Of a DNA stretch of 64,000 nucleotides, positions 1 to 9,069 are shown in pieces. The DNA is taken from the NCBI GenBank assembly GCA_963808775.1, contig CAWEGR010000007.1, positions 1 to 64,000 of the forward strand, given 5' to 3'. This DNA comes from JACVRW01 sp963808775 (GTDB lineage: Bacteria > Actinomycetota > Thermoleophilia > Solirubrobacterales > Thermoleophilaceae). The notes under the pieces are model-generated. The model ran no database searches. It was not told the origin of the DNA and worked only from the letters and a program-made list of their open reading frames with translations. The stretch's first letter is position 1, and every line of letters starts with the position of its first letter. A program made the translations under genes and the position numbers.

Positions 1-217
1 AGATCGAGGCGTTCTGGCTCGAGCACCTCGACCTCCCACGCTGCGTCCTTCGCAAGCACATGGTCAATCACATGCCGACCTCCAGCAGCGGACGGGCGAA
101 GAACCGTCTCGTCTACGGCGTGTGCACCTTTCGATCCACTGCACCTGGGTCGTTCAGCACATCTATGGCGCCATCCAGGAGTACGCCGACTTCGAGGAGC
201 CGCGATGGCTCGACTGA
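1..217 (+). pseudogene. C-terminal part of an uncharacterised protein, frameshifted
   Basis: The window opens inside a coding sequence. Reading from base 3 gives a protein-like stretch (EAFWLEHLDLPRCVLRKH, then KNRLVYGVCTF). From about base 140 the same protein appears to continue in another frame (CTWVVQHIYGAIQEY, then FEEPRWLD) and ends at a TGA at 215-217. One base must be gained or lost near 135-145 to join the two. I recall similar C-termini in uncharacterised actinobacterial proteins but cannot name a family or function. It is either an assembly indel in a live gene or a decayed remnant. The ATG at base 60 is internal and is not a gene start. Confidence 0.45.
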
Positions 218-239
218 GCATGCGCCATCATCTGGGGAG

Positions 240-312
240 GCCCCCGTAGCTCAATGGCTAGAGCAAGCGGCTTTTAACCGCAAGGTTGGAGGTTCGAGTC
301 CTCCCGGGGGTA
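240..312 (+). tRNA. tRNA-Lys (anticodon TTT)
   Basis: A cloverleaf can be folded. The acceptor stem pairs 240-246 with 305-311 (one G-T pair at the end), followed by discriminator A312. The D stem is GCTC/GAGC (249-252 with 261-264). The anticodon loop CTTTTAA (271-277) carries TTT at 273-275. The T stem is GGAGG/CCTCC around loop TTCGAGT (293-299). The outermost anticodon-stem pair (266/282) is an A-A mismatch. The 3' CCA is not encoded. It decodes AAA/AAG lysine codons. Confidence 0.95.
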
Positions 313-333
313 TCGAGGACTCGGCTGGAAGCG

Positions 334-657
334 CTACGCCGCGGTCGACACGCGCGCGTCCTCGGCATTGAGGATCGCGGCGAGCAGTCCCGGGAAGCGC
401 TCGTTCAGATCGGCCTGGCGCAACGACAGCAGGCGCTTGCGCCCATCGAGTCGCGTGCGCACCACGCCGGCCTCGCGGAGCACCCGGAAGTGGTGCGAGA
501 GCGTCGCCTTCGAGAGGCCGAGATCGAACGCTCCGCACGAGGACTCGTCGCCGACGGAGAGTCGCCTGACTATCGCGAGCCGGGCGGGGTCGCTCAGCGC
601 GTGGAGTACGGCGGACAGCTCGAGCTCTCCGCAGGATGGGTGATGAGGCTCCCTCAT
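334..657 (-). CDS. ArsR-family winged-helix transcriptional regulator
   Basis: This 107-residue protein has the compact ArsR/SmtB layout. Residues about 17-35 (LHALSDPARLAIVRRL) form the first helices. The recognition helix is about 47-64 (LSKATLSHHFRVLREAGVV), followed by the wing (TRLDGRKRLLSL). The only cysteine is in SSCGAFDLG, so there is no CVC metal site; it may sense something other than arsenite-type metals, or act without a ligand. ArsR proteins bind palindromes as dimers, and a 16-bp palindrome overlaps its own promoter, so autorepression is likely. It is downstream of purH on the same strand but has its own promoter. The target genes are unknown. Confidence 0.85.
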   Translation of the reverse strand: MREPHHPSCGELELSAVLHALSDPARLAIVRRLSVGDESSCGAFDLGLSKATLSHHFRVLREAGVVRTRLDGRKRLLSLRQADLNERFPGLLAAILNAEDARVSTAA

Positions 658-675
658 GAGTCAGCCGTGGCCGCA

Positions 676-704
676 ACTCTAGCGACAGTTCGACGGCTGT
701 CGAA
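676..704 (-). promoter_or_regulatory. arsR-type promoter with palindromic operator
   Basis: Read on the minus strand, a -35-like TTCGAC (704-699) is followed 17 nt later by a -10 TAGAGT (681-676). A palindrome with TTCGAC and GTCGAA arms around a 4-nt centre (689-704) covers the -35. A dimeric repressor bound there would block RNA polymerase, which fits autoregulation by the adjacent ArsR protein. The function is inferred from position and symmetry. Confidence 0.55.
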
Positions 705-715
705 GCGGAGCCGCC

Positions 716-2267
716 TCAGTGGCGGAAGTTGCGGCGCCTCGTGAAGACCATCGCCACGCCCGCCGCGTCGCAGGCCTCGACCACTTCGGGATCGCGCTGC
801 GAGCCGCCGGGTTGGATGATCGCTCGCACGCCCGCCTCGATCGCGAGGCCCGGACCGTCGGCGAACGGGAAGAACGCGTCGGATGCCATGACCGCGCCGT
901 CGAGCGAGTGCTCCGCGGCGCGGGCCTTGTCGACCGCGATCCGGACCGAGTCGACGCGGCTCATCTGGCCCGCGCCGATCCCGACCGTGCCGAGCTCGCG
1001 CGCCAGCACGATCGCGTTCGAGCGCACGTGCTTGCAGATACGCATCGCCAACAGGAGCTCGCCCCACTCCTGCTCGCTCGGCTTGCGCTGCGTCACCACC
1101 TCCATGTCCTCGCGCTGCTGCAGGCCGGTGTCGCGGTCCTGGACGAGCAGCCCGCCGCGGACGCGCTTCAGGTCATGCTCACCCAGCGTCGCGAGCCGCC
1201 GCTCCTGGTCGTGGAGGAGGCGCACGTTCGGCTTCTGCTCGAGCACGGCCAGGGCGTCGTTCTCGTAGCCCGGCGCGAACACGAGCTCGAGGAACATCGA
1301 GTTGAGCTTCTCGCGCCAGCGAGAGCTCGATGGGGCGGTTGAAGCAGACGACCCCGCCGAATGCGCTCTGCGGGTCAGTCGCCAGTGCCTTGTCGAACGC
1401 CTCCTCGATGCCCGCCCCGACCGCCGCGCCGCACGGATTGTTGTGCTTGATGATCGCCGCGGCCGGCAGCTCGAAGTCGTCGATTATGCGCCGGCCCGCG
1501 TCGAGGTCGAGCAGGTTGTTGAAGGACAGCTCCTTGCCGTGCAGCTTCGACACCATCGACATCAGGTGCGAGCGCGTGCCGACCTCGGCGTAATAGGCGG
1601 CTCGCTGGTGCGGGTTCTCGCCGTAGGAGAGGTCGAGGACCTTCTCGTATGCGCGGGCGTACTGGCCCGGGAAGTCGTCCTCGCGCTCGGCGAACCAGCG
1701 CGAGATCGCGGCGTCGTAGCGCGCCGTGTACGCGAACGCCTCCTGGGCGAGCGCCTGCCGCGTGCGGTCCGACAGCCGGCCGTCGCCGAAGCGCAGCTCC
1801 TCGAGCACCGCGTCGTACGCCTCGGGCGACACGACCACGCCGGCATACGCGTGGTTCTTCGCCGCCGCGCGGATGAGCGTCGGGCCGCCGATGTCGATGT
1901 TCTCGATCACGTCGGCCTCCTCGACCCCCCGGCGCGCGGAGACGCGCTCGAACGGATAGAGGTTGACGCAGACCAGGTCGATCGGGTCGATCGAATGGGC
2001 GTTCAGCGTCTCGACGTGTTCCTCGTCGTCGCGCACGGCCAGCAGCCCGGCGTAGATGCGCGGGTTGAGCGTCTTGACTCGCCCGTCGAGCATCTCGGGG
2101 AAGCCGGTGTAGTCGTCGACGGCCCGGACGGCGATGCCCTCGGCGGTCAGCTCGCGCGCCGTGCCGCCCGTCGAGACGATCTCGACTCCGAGCTCCGTCA
2201 GCCCGCGCGCGAACTCGACGAGCCCGCGCTTGTCGGACACGGACAGGAGCGCCCGCCGCACGCGCAC
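716..2267 (-). CDS. purH: Bifunctional AICAR transformylase / IMP cyclohydrolase PurH (frame broken near 1310)
   Basis: PurH performs the last two steps of IMP synthesis: formylation of AICAR with 10-formyl-THF, then ring closure. The N-terminal cyclohydrolase domain is seen in LLSVSDKRGLVEFA, STGGTAREL and VKTLNPRIYAGLL. The transformylase domain includes SYGENPHQRAAYY and the catalytic IKHNNPCGAA. At about 1310 the frame breaks: after RPIELSLA the protein continues one base out of phase at LNSMFLELVFAPGYE and ends in FTRRRNFRH. Joined, it is about 515 residues, normal for the family. One extra base is enough to explain the break, and because the downstream half is perfectly conserved I suspect a sequence error. 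The start is GTG. It is the last gene of the pur operon, just after purN. Confidence 0.9.
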
Positions 2268-2917
2268 CTCGCCCGGGGCGGTGCGCTCGGCGCCGCCCTG
2301 CTCAGTCCTGCGCCATCGATGTGCACCAGCCGCGGGTTGTCGGCGTCGAATCGGACCCGGCCGGCGGCGATCAGCCGAACCGCGCGCGGAAGCAGCCTGT
2401 GTTCGACCTCGTGGAAGTGCTGTCGGATCGCCGCCACGTCTCGATGGTATGGAAGGTCGAAGGACTCCTGCAACAGGACCGGACCGGTGTCGGTCCCCTC
2501 GTCGACGAAATGGATCGTGACGCCGGCGACCCGCACCCCGTATGCGAGCGCCTGCTCGATCGCGTCGAGGCCGGGAAACGCCGGCAGCAGCGCCGGATGG
2601 ACGTTCAGGATCCGCCCGCGGAAGCGCTCGACGAACGGCGGGCTCAGCAGCTCCATCCAGCCCGCCAGCACCACCAGATCGATCCTGCGCGCGTCGAGCC
2701 AGTCCGCCAGCTCGCGGTCGCGCTGCTCCCGCTCCGCACCGCGCTCGAACACCGCCGTCTCGACGCCCGCGGCCCGAGCGCGCGCGAGCCCTCGCGCCGC
2801 GGGGTGGCTCCCCGCGACCGCCGCGACCTCGATGCCCTCGCTCCCGTGGACCTGGTCGAGCAGCGCCTGGAGGTTCGTGCCCTCCCCGGACACGAGCACC
2901 GCCACGCGCAGGCTCAC
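2198..2917 (-). CDS. purN: Phosphoribosylglycinamide formyltransferase PurN
   Basis: PurN transfers a formyl group from 10-formyl-THF to GAR, the third step of purine synthesis. The N-terminal VAVLVSGEGTNLQALL is the phosphate-binding start. The catalytic Asn and His lie in ILNVHPALLPAFPG, and the catalytic Asp in HFVDEGTDTGP. The GTG start overlaps the recQ stop by 4 nt (GTGA). The conserved protein ends near DNPRLVHIDGAG at about residue 205. The open frame then runs on for some 35 low-complexity residues and overlaps the purH start by 70 nt. A TGA lies in another frame at 2304-2302, so a single indel there may have removed the true stop. Confidence 0.9.
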   Translation of the reverse strand: MSLRVAVLVSGEGTNLQALLDQVHGSEGIEVAAVAGSHPAARGLARARAAGVETAVFERGAEREQRDRELADWLDARRIDLVVLAGWMELLSPPFVERFRGRILNVHPALLPAFPGLDAIEQALAYGVRVAGVTIHFVDEGTDTGPVLLQESFDLPYHRDVAAIRQHFHEVEHRLLPRAVRLIAAGRVRFDADNPRLVHIDGAGLSRAAPSAPPRARCACGGRSCPCPTSAGSSSSRAG

Positions 2918-4671
2918 GCCGCCACGCGCAGCACCGGGTAGGGCCCTCCGGTCGTCTCGAGGCGACCCGCTTCGATCAGCTCGTCGACCCGCGCGAGGAT
3001 GTCCGCGCGGCGCATGCGCGCGGAACTCCCGTACGCCGGCAGCCCGTCGTAGGAGTTGCGCTGGATCTTCTTGCTGCGCGAGCCGTGCAGGATCTCGGCG
3101 CAGGTCGTGCGGCCCACCGCCGGCCGGGCGCCCGCCGCCACGGCGATGATCGCCTCGTCGAGGTTGCCGATCGCGACCGGGTCGGGCGGGGGCGCCACCG
3201 GCCGCAGGGCGGGGTTGCAGACGTCGCAGCAGACATCCTGCGGCGCCGCGCCCGGCGCCGGGTCGCCGAAGTGCCGCAGGATCGCCGCGCGCCGGCAGGT
3301 CTCCTCCTCGACATACGCCCAGATCTCGCGGTACTGGCGCCAGCGCGAGCGCGCGGCATCCTCGATCGACGTGCGGCAGAGAGCGTCCGCGCGCCCGTCG
3401 AACGCCGACAGCATCCGGCCCGCGACGCGGTCCTGCGACGACGGCGTCGGCGAGATCACGCCCGCGCGCGTGAGGTGGCCGAGCAGCGCCCGCAGCCGCT
3501 CGCCGTCGCCGCGCAGGTCGCGTGCCAGCGCGGCGGAGTCGAGCGCGTAGCGGCCGTCGCCGTCCGCGGAGGCGGCGATGCGGTCGGCGAGCCACCCCGG
3601 CAGACCCGGGTCGAGCTCCTCGCGCTTGATGAAGTGGACGTGCAGCGCCTTGTCGCGGTTCTCGGCGAGCAGCAGCGCGCGCGCGGGAGCACCATCGCGC
3701 CCGGCGCGGCCCGCCTCCTGGTAGTACGCCTCGAGCGAGCTCGGCACGCTCGTGTGCAGCACGGTCCGCACGTTCGGCTTGTCGACTCCCATCCCGAACG
3801 CGTTCGTCGCGCAGATCACCCGCACCTCGTCGGACAGGAAGGCGCGCTGCACGCGCGCGCGACGCTCGCGGTCGAGCCCGGCGTGATAGGCCGCCGCCTG
3901 CTCGCCGAGCTCGCGGGTGAGCAGCGCGGCCATCTCCTCCGACCCGGCGCGCGTGCCCGCGTAGACGATCGCCGGGAGGGCGTCCTCGCCGCGCAGGGTC
4001 TCGACCGCGATGCGCTCCTTGTCCTGGCCGACCGGGCGCGCCACCGCGAACGAGATGTTCGGCCGGTCGAAGCCCGTGGCCACGCTGAGCGGATCGCGGA
4101 GGCCGAGGCGCCGCACGACGTCGGACGCCACCCGCGCGGTCGCCGTGGCGGTGGAGGCGACGATCGCGCGCGCCTCGAGCGCGCGGGCGGCGTCCGCCAG
4201 GCGGAAGTAGTCGGGCCGGAAGTCGTGCCCCCACTGGGACACGCAGTGCGCCTCGTCGACCACGAACAGGCCCACGCGCGCCTGCGCGCGCACGCGGTCG
4301 AGGAAGCCGGGAGCCGAGAAGCGCTCGGGGGCGACATAGAGGAGCCGCAGCACGCCGGCGCCCGCCCGCTCGAGCACGGCGGCGTTCGCGGCGGCGTCCT
4401 GCTGTGCGTTCACGAGGGCCACCTGGTCGCCGAGCCCGCGCGCGGCCAGCGCCTCGACCTGGTCCTGCATGAGCGCGACGAGCGGCGAGACGACGATCGT
4501 CAGGTCGTCACGCAGCAGCGCGGGAAGCTGATAGCAGAGCGACTTGCCCGAGCCGGTGGGCATGACGACGAGCACGTCGCGGTCCGCCAGGGCGGCCTCG
4601 CACGCCTCGCGCTGGCCCGGCCGGAAGTCCGGGAAGCCGAAGTGGGTGCGCAGGGCGGCGGTCAGGTCCAT
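2914..4671 (-). CDS. recQ: ATP-dependent DNA helicase RecQ
   Basis: This superfamily-2 3'-5' helicase of 585 residues acts in recombination and replication-fork repair. Walker A is MPTGSGKSLCYQLP (about 38-51). The DEAH box and aromatic-rich loop are VVDEAHCVSQWGHDF. Helicase C carries YYQEAGRAGRDG. The zinc site has Cys in ETCRRAAILRHF and PQDVCCDVCNP. A winged-helix-like end follows, but there is no HRDC domain, so it is shorter than E. coli RecQ (609). It sits between purF and purN, transcribed with them and sharing a GTGA overlap with purN; why a helicase is here is unclear. A TACGGT box lies 11 nt before the ATG. Confidence 0.93.
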   Translation of the reverse strand: MDLTAALRTHFGFPDFRPGQREACEAALADRDVLVVMPTGSGKSLCYQLPALLRDDLTIVVSPLVALMQDQVEALAARGLGDQVALVNAQQDAAANAAVLERAGAGVLRLLYVAPERFSAPGFLDRVRAQARVGLFVVDEAHCVSQWGHDFRPDYFRLADAARALEARAIVASTATATARVASDVVRRLGLRDPLSVATGFDRPNISFAVARPVGQDKERIAVETLRGEDALPAIVYAGTRAGSEEMAALLTRELGEQAAAYHAGLDRERRARVQRAFLSDEVRVICATNAFGMGVDKPNVRTVLHTSVPSSLEAYYQEAGRAGRDGAPARALLLAENRDKALHVHFIKREELDPGLPGWLADRIAASADGDGRYALDSAALARDLRGDGERLRALLGHLTRAGVISPTPSSQDRVAGRMLSAFDGRADALCRTSIEDAARSRWRQYREIWAYVEEETCRRAAILRHFGDPAPGAAPQDVCCDVCNPALRPVAPPPDPVAIGNLDEAIIAVAAGARPAVGRTTCAEILHGSRSKKIQRNSYDGLPAYGSSARMRRADILARVDELIEAGRLETTGGPYPVLRVAA

Positions 4672-4753
4672 GGCGGAGGGCCACCGTAGCGCGGTGGGCG
4701 GCGGGAGCGGGCGGCCCGTCGCAGGGTCTTTACGGCAGTTGCGGAATCGTCGC

Positions 4754-6187
4754 TCAGGCGCGGAGCAGCGGAAGCTCTTCGAAGGCGAACTTGCCGTTCG
4801 CCGACTCCGTGCGCTCGAGCGGGTAGTCCCCCGAGAAGCACGCGTCGCAGTGGGTCGAGCGGGTCGAGCGGATCGCCTCGTAGACCCCCTCGAGCGACAG
4901 GTAGCGGAGCGAGTCGCAGCCGAGCTCCTCGGCCACCTCCTGCTCCGTCCGCTCGTGGGCGACCATCTCCTGCTTCGTCGACATGTCGACGCCGTAGTGG
5001 CAGGGGAAGCGGATCGGCGGCGCCGAGATGCGCATATGGATCTCGAGCGCGCCCGCGTCGCGCAGCATCTGCACGATCTGGCGCGTGGTGTTGCCGCGCA
5101 CGATCGAGTCGTCGACGACCACGAGCCGCTTGCCCTCGACGACCTCGCGCAGCGGGTTGAACTTCATGCGCAGGCCGTGCTTGCGGAGCTCCTGGCCCGG
5201 CTGGATGAACGTGCGGGCGACGTAGCGGTTCTTGATCAGCCCGTCGTCGCGCGGGATCCCGGACGCCTTCGAGTAGCCGGACGCCGCGGGGTTCCCCGAG
5301 TCCGGCACCGCGATCACGACGTCGGCCTCGACCGGCGCCTCGCGCCAGAGGATCTCGCCCATCTTGCGCCGCGAGACCTGGGTGCGGTTGCCCTCGAGGA
5401 TCGAGTCCGGGCGCGCGAAGTAGATGTGCTCGAAGACGCAGAACGCGCGGCGCTCCGACTCGAGCACCTGGCGCGACTCCGGCTCACGGCCGGGCCGCAG
5501 CGAGACGAGCTCGCCCGGCTCGACGTCTCTGACGAGGTCCGCGCCGATGATGTCGAAGGCGCAGCTCTCGGATGCGACGCACCACGAGTCGCCGATCCGC
5601 CCGAGCGACAGCGGCCGCAGGCCGGCCGGGTCGCGGAACGCGACGACGGCGGTCTTCGTCATCACGACCGTCGAGTAGGCGCCCTCGAGCCGCGGCATCA
5701 CGTCGGCGATCGCGTCCTCGATCGACTCCGCCTCGTGTGTCGAGAGCAGCGCGGTGATGATCTCCGAGTCAGAGGTGCCGCGGAACGACACGCCGTCCGC
5801 GCTCAGCTCGGAGTGGAGCTCGACGGCGTTGATGAGGTTGCCGTTGTGCGCGAGCGCGACCTGGCGCCGGTCGGAGCGCCAGACCGGCTGCGCGTTCTCC
5901 CAGGCGGACGAGCCCGTCGTCGAGTAGCGCACGTGGCCAAGCGCCATCTCCCCGGCGAGGGCGCGCAGCTTCTCCTCGTCGAAGACCTGCGAGACCAGGC
6001 CGACATCGCGCACGGTCATGATCTTGCCGTCCTCGCAGACCGCGATCCCCGCGGACTCCTGGCCGCGGTGCTGCAACGCGAACAGGGCGAAGTACGCAAG
6101 CCGCGCGACGTCGCTGCCCGGCGCGCTTACGCCGAAGACGCCGCACTCGTCGCGAGGACCGTCGCGCTGGTCGAGGTCTGGATTCAT
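4754..6187 (-). CDS. purF: Amidophosphoribosyltransferase PurF
   Basis: PurF commits PRPP and glutamine to purine synthesis. The Ntn glutaminase nucleophile is the Cys of DECGVFGV, exposed after removal of a short propeptide (about 14 residues). The glutaminase half includes LGHVRYSTTGSS and LAHNGNLINA. The PRPP motif is LVVVDDSIVRGNTTRQ. Cysteines in AFCVFEHIYF, FPCHYGVD and HCDACFSGDYP match the positions that bind the 4Fe-4S cluster in the Bacillus-type enzyme. It is about 477 residues, normal. A GTG directly precedes the chosen ATG. It follows purL after a 51-bp gap holding a strong hairpin. Confidence 0.96.
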   Translation of the reverse strand: MNPDLDQRDGPRDECGVFGVSAPGSDVARLAYFALFALQHRGQESAGIAVCEDGKIMTVRDVGLVSQVFDEEKLRALAGEMALGHVRYSTTGSSAWENAQPVWRSDRRQVALAHNGNLINAVELHSELSADGVSFRGTSDSEIITALLSTHEAESIEDAIADVMPRLEGAYSTVVMTKTAVVAFRDPAGLRPLSLGRIGDSWCVASESCAFDIIGADLVRDVEPGELVSLRPGREPESRQVLESERRAFCVFEHIYFARPDSILEGNRTQVSRRKMGEILWREAPVEADVVIAVPDSGNPAASGYSKASGIPRDDGLIKNRYVARTFIQPGQELRKHGLRMKFNPLREVVEGKRLVVVDDSIVRGNTTRQIVQMLRDAGALEIHMRISAPPIRFPCHYGVDMSTKQEMVAHERTEQEVAEELGCDSLRYLSLEGVYEAIRSTRSTHCDACFSGDYPLERTESANGKFAFEELPLLRA

Positions 6188-6220
6188 CACAGGAGGGCGG
6201 ACACCTGACGGTACCAGCGC

Positions 6221-6242
6221 ACCCCGGCGGCACCGCCGGGGT
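6221..6242 (-). terminator. GC-rich hairpin between purL and purF
   Basis: ACCCCGGCGG and CCGCCGGGGT form perfect 10-bp arms with only CA between them, directly at the purL stop. No T-run follows, so it is not a textbook intrinsic terminator. It may lower read-through into purF or stabilise the upstream mRNA end. A TACCGT box on the minus strand between the hairpin and purF could be a separate purF promoter. Confidence 0.5.
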
Positions 6243-8419
6243 CAGGCGAGTGCGGCGGGGATCGCGTCCTCGTAGGCCGACCGCAGCCGCTCGACCGGGA
6301 CCGAGAACGCGCCGTCCACGTCGAGCGACGTCCCGCCGACCTCGCCGATCAGCCGCGCGCCGGGGATCGCCTCGAGCTCGGCGCGGGGGCCGGCGAGCAC
6401 GACGCCGCCCGGGCCCTCGCCGAACAGCGCGGCCTCGAGGTCGTCGCCGAGCCCGGCGGCGGTCAGGTCGATCCTCGCGCCGAGGCCGCCCTCGATGCAG
6501 CACTCGGCGAGCGCGCACGCGAGCCCGCCCTCGCTGCAGTCATGAGCCGTGGGCAGCCCGGGGACCGCCGCACGCAGCTCGCGCAGGAACTCGGCCTGCT
6601 CGTCGAGATCGAAACCCGCGAGGCCGGAGCCGAGCGAGCCGCGCAGCTTGGCGAGCTCGCTGCCCTCGAGCGCCGGCGCGTACGGCCCCGCGAGCGCGAT
6701 CGCGTCGCCCTCCGACACGAAGCCGGCGCGCGGCGCGGCCGCCGGGTCCGCCAGCTTGCCGACCATTCCGACGATCGGGGTCGGGTAGATCGGCCCGCCC
6801 CCGCCCTCGTTGTAGAGCGAGACGTTGCCGCCCACCACGGGCACGCCGAGCGCGACGCACGCGTCGCGCAGGCCCTCGACCGCGCGCGTGAGCTGCCACG
6901 CCACGTGCGGCTTCTCCGGGTTTCCGAAGTTGAGGCAGTTCGTCAGGCCGAGCGGCTCCGCGCCCGTGCACGCGAGGTTGCGCGCGCACTCGAGCACCGC
7001 CTCGACCGCGCCGAGGTACGGGTCGCAGGCCACGCGCCGGCCGTTGCCGTCGATCGACACGGCGATCGCGCCGGAGCCGCCGTCGAGCCCGAGCTGGAGC
7101 ACCGCGGCGTCCGCGGCGGCCGGCCGCCGCACCGTCCGCGAGCCGACGATCGAGTCGTACTGCTCGAAGACGGGGCGCTTCGACGCGACGTTCGGGGACC
7201 CGAGCACGGCGATCAGCGTCTCCTCGAGGCTCGCCGAGGAAGCCAGACGCGGAGCCGGGTCGGGGTAGACGGGCTCGGCCGGCTCCTCGGGCTCGAGGTC
7301 GTACAGCGGGCAGTCGTCCACGAGGGCCTCGACGGGCATGTCGCCGACCAGCTCGTCGCCGTCGAACACCCGCAGCCGGCGCGTGTCGGTGACCTCGCCG
7401 ATCGCCGTGGCGCGCACCTCCCAGCGCTCGCAGAGAGCGAGCACCTCGTCGAGCCGCTCGGGCTCGACCACGCACAGCATGCGCTCCTGCGACTCCGAGA
7501 TCATGACCTCGAAGGGCTCCATGTCCGCCTCGCGCAGCGGCACGCGCGCGACGTCGATGTCGAGCCCGACCTCGCCCTTCGACGCCATCTCGGACGACGA
7601 CGAGGACAGCCCCGCCGCGCCGAGGTCCTGGAGCGAGCGCAGCAGCCCGGCGCCGAGCAGCTCGAGGCAGCACTCGACGAGCTTCGACTCCTCGAACGGG
7701 TCGCCGATCTGCACGCTCGGGCGCTTCAGGTCGTCCTCGTCCGACAGCTCCGCGCTCGCGAGCACGGACGCGCCGCCGATCCCGTCGCGGCCGGTGCGCG
7801 CCCCCAGCAGCACGAGCTGGTTGCCGAGCCCCGCGGCCGCGCTCCGGATCAGGTCCTGCGAGCGCGCCAGCCCGACGCACATCGCGTTGACGAGGCAGTT
7901 CTGCTCATAGGCCTGCTCGAACAGGACCTCGCCGCCCACCGTGGGTACGCCGATCGAGTTGCCGTAGTGGCCGATGCCCTTGACCGCGCCCTCGAACAGG
8001 TAGCGCGAGCGCGGCGAGTCGAGCTCGCCGAAGCGCAGCGAGTCGAGCACCGCGATCGGCCGCGCCCCGACCGCGAAGATGTCGCGCAGGATCCCGCCGA
8101 CGCCGGTGGCCGCGCCCTGAAACGGCTCGACCGCGCTCGGATGGTTGTGCGACTCGACCTTGAAGGCCACCGCGAGCCCGTCGCCCACGTCGACGACACC
8201 GGCGTTCTCGCCCGGGCCCATCAGCAGGTGCGGCCCCTCGGTGGGCAACAGCCGCAGCAGCTTCTTCGAGTGCTTGTAGGCGCAGTGCTCCGACCACATG
8301 AGCGAGAACACCGCCAGCTCGAGCGCGTTCGGCTCGCGGCCGAGGCGCTCGCAGATGCCCTCGTACTCCGAGTCGGTGAGGCCTAGCTCTCGATGAGGAT
8401 CGACTGCGGCCGCGCTCAC
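6242..8419 (-). CDS. purL: Phosphoribosylformylglycinamidine synthase subunit PurL
   Basis: This is the ATP-dependent synthetase subunit of FGAM synthase, the small-PurL type that works with PurS and PurQ. It has 725 residues. Motifs include MWSEHCAYKHSKK, FKVESHNHPSAVEP, GVGGILRDIFAVGARP, and in the second half GNVSLYNE and THDCSEGGLACAL; these AIRS-like halves bind ATP and substrate. Translation starts at the GTG that overlaps the purQ stop (GTGA); the frame stays open upstream only because it shadows purQ. Its place between purQ and purF is typical of an actinobacterial pur operon. Confidence 0.96.
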   Translation of the reverse strand: MSAAAVDPHRELGLTDSEYEGICERLGREPNALELAVFSLMWSEHCAYKHSKKLLRLLPTEGPHLLMGPGENAGVVDVGDGLAVAFKVESHNHPSAVEPFQGAATGVGGILRDIFAVGARPIAVLDSLRFGELDSPRSRYLFEGAVKGIGHYGNSIGVPTVGGEVLFEQAYEQNCLVNAMCVGLARSQDLIRSAAAGLGNQLVLLGARTGRDGIGGASVLASAELSDEDDLKRPSVQIGDPFEESKLVECCLELLGAGLLRSLQDLGAAGLSSSSSEMASKGEVGLDIDVARVPLREADMEPFEVMISESQERMLCVVEPERLDEVLALCERWEVRATAIGEVTDTRRLRVFDGDELVGDMPVEALVDDCPLYDLEPEEPAEPVYPDPAPRLASSASLEETLIAVLGSPNVASKRPVFEQYDSIVGSRTVRRPAAADAAVLQLGLDGGSGAIAVSIDGNGRRVACDPYLGAVEAVLECARNLACTGAEPLGLTNCLNFGNPEKPHVAWQLTRAVEGLRDACVALGVPVVGGNVSLYNEGGGGPIYPTPIVGMVGKLADPAAAPRAGFVSEGDAIALAGPYAPALEGSELAKLRGSLGSGLAGFDLDEQAEFLRELRAAVPGLPTAHDCSEGGLACALAECCIEGGLGARIDLTAAGLGDDLEAALFGEGPGGVVLAGPRAELEAIPGARLIGEVGGTSLDVDGAFSVPVERLRSAYEDAIPAALA

Positions 8420-9069
8420 GCGGGGACCATCGCGAGCGACTCGAACAGCCTCCCGCCGTCGGCCGAGCCCGTGAGCGGGTCGACCGCGTGCTCCGGATGC
8501 GGCATCAGCCCCATCACGTTGCGCTCCGCATTGCAGACGCCGGCGATGTCCGCCATGGCGCCGTTCGGGTTCTGGCCGGGCGAGTAGCGCAGCACGATCT
8601 GGTCCTCGGGCAGCGTCCCCTCGGGGGCGAAGTAGCGCCCGGTCGTGTGCTTGACCGGGATCGAGAGCAGGTCGCCGGGCGAGCAGCCGCGCGTGAACGG
8701 CGTGTCGTTTGCCTCGACCACGACGTCGACCTGCCGGCAGACGAAGCGCAGCGAGTCGTTCGGGAGCAGCGCGCCGGGAAGCAGCCCCGCCTCGCACAGC
8801 ACCTGGAAGCCGTTGCAGATGCCGAGCACCGGGCCGCCGTCGGCGGCGAACTCGATCACCGCCTCCATCATCGGCGAGAAGCGCGCGATCGCTCCGACGC
8901 GCAGGTAGTCGCCGTACGAGAAGCCGCCGGGGACGACGACGGCATCGATGCCGCCGAGGTCGCGGTCACCGTGCCAGAGCAGCTCGGCGTCGCCGAAGCG
9001 CCGGCACGCGTGCAGCGCGTCGACCTCGTCACACGAGCCGGGGAAGCGCACGACGCCGAAGCGCGTCAC
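8416..9069 (-). CDS. purQ: Phosphoribosylformylglycinamidine synthase glutaminase subunit PurQ
   Basis: PurQ is the class I glutamine amidotransferase that feeds ammonia to PurL. The 217-residue protein starts FGVVRFPGSCDEVDA. It has the oxyanion strand VVVPGGFSYGDYLR, the nucleophile Cys in VLGICNGFQVLCE and the His/Glu pair in LMPHPEHAVDP, completing the Cys-His-Glu triad. The start is GTG, overlapping the purS stop as GTGA, and its own stop overlaps purL in the same way. These couplings would keep the three subunits in fixed proportion. Confidence 0.96.
   Translation of the reverse strand: MTRFGVVRFPGSCDEVDALHACRRFGDAELLWHGDRDLGGIDAVVVPGGFSYGDYLRVGAIARFSPMMEAVIEFAADGGPVLGICNGFQVLCEAGLLPGALLPNDSLRFVCRQVDVVVEANDTPFTRGCSPGDLLSIPVKHTTGRYFAPEGTLPEDQIVLRYSPGQNPNGAMADIAGVCNAERNVMGLMPHPEHAVDPLTGSADGGRLFESLAMVPA

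Noticed and set aside
240..312. tRNA as an attachment site of an integrated element
   Set aside because: No integrase, excisionase or direct repeat of the tRNA 3' end was seen in the window, and flanking genes are housekeeping.
1302..3149. 615-codon plus-strand open frame
   Set aside because: It lies antisense to purH and purN and has the Arg/Ala/Asp-rich, low-complexity content typical of shadow frames in high-GC DNA. Many similar long shadows (for example 2542-4689, 6542-8386, 10189-12033, 42867-45182) were rejected for the same reason.
8420..8797. Longer N-terminus for PurL
   Set aside because: The upstream in-frame codons are an out-of-frame reading of purQ with no PurL homology; the GTG overlapping the purQ stop is the better start.
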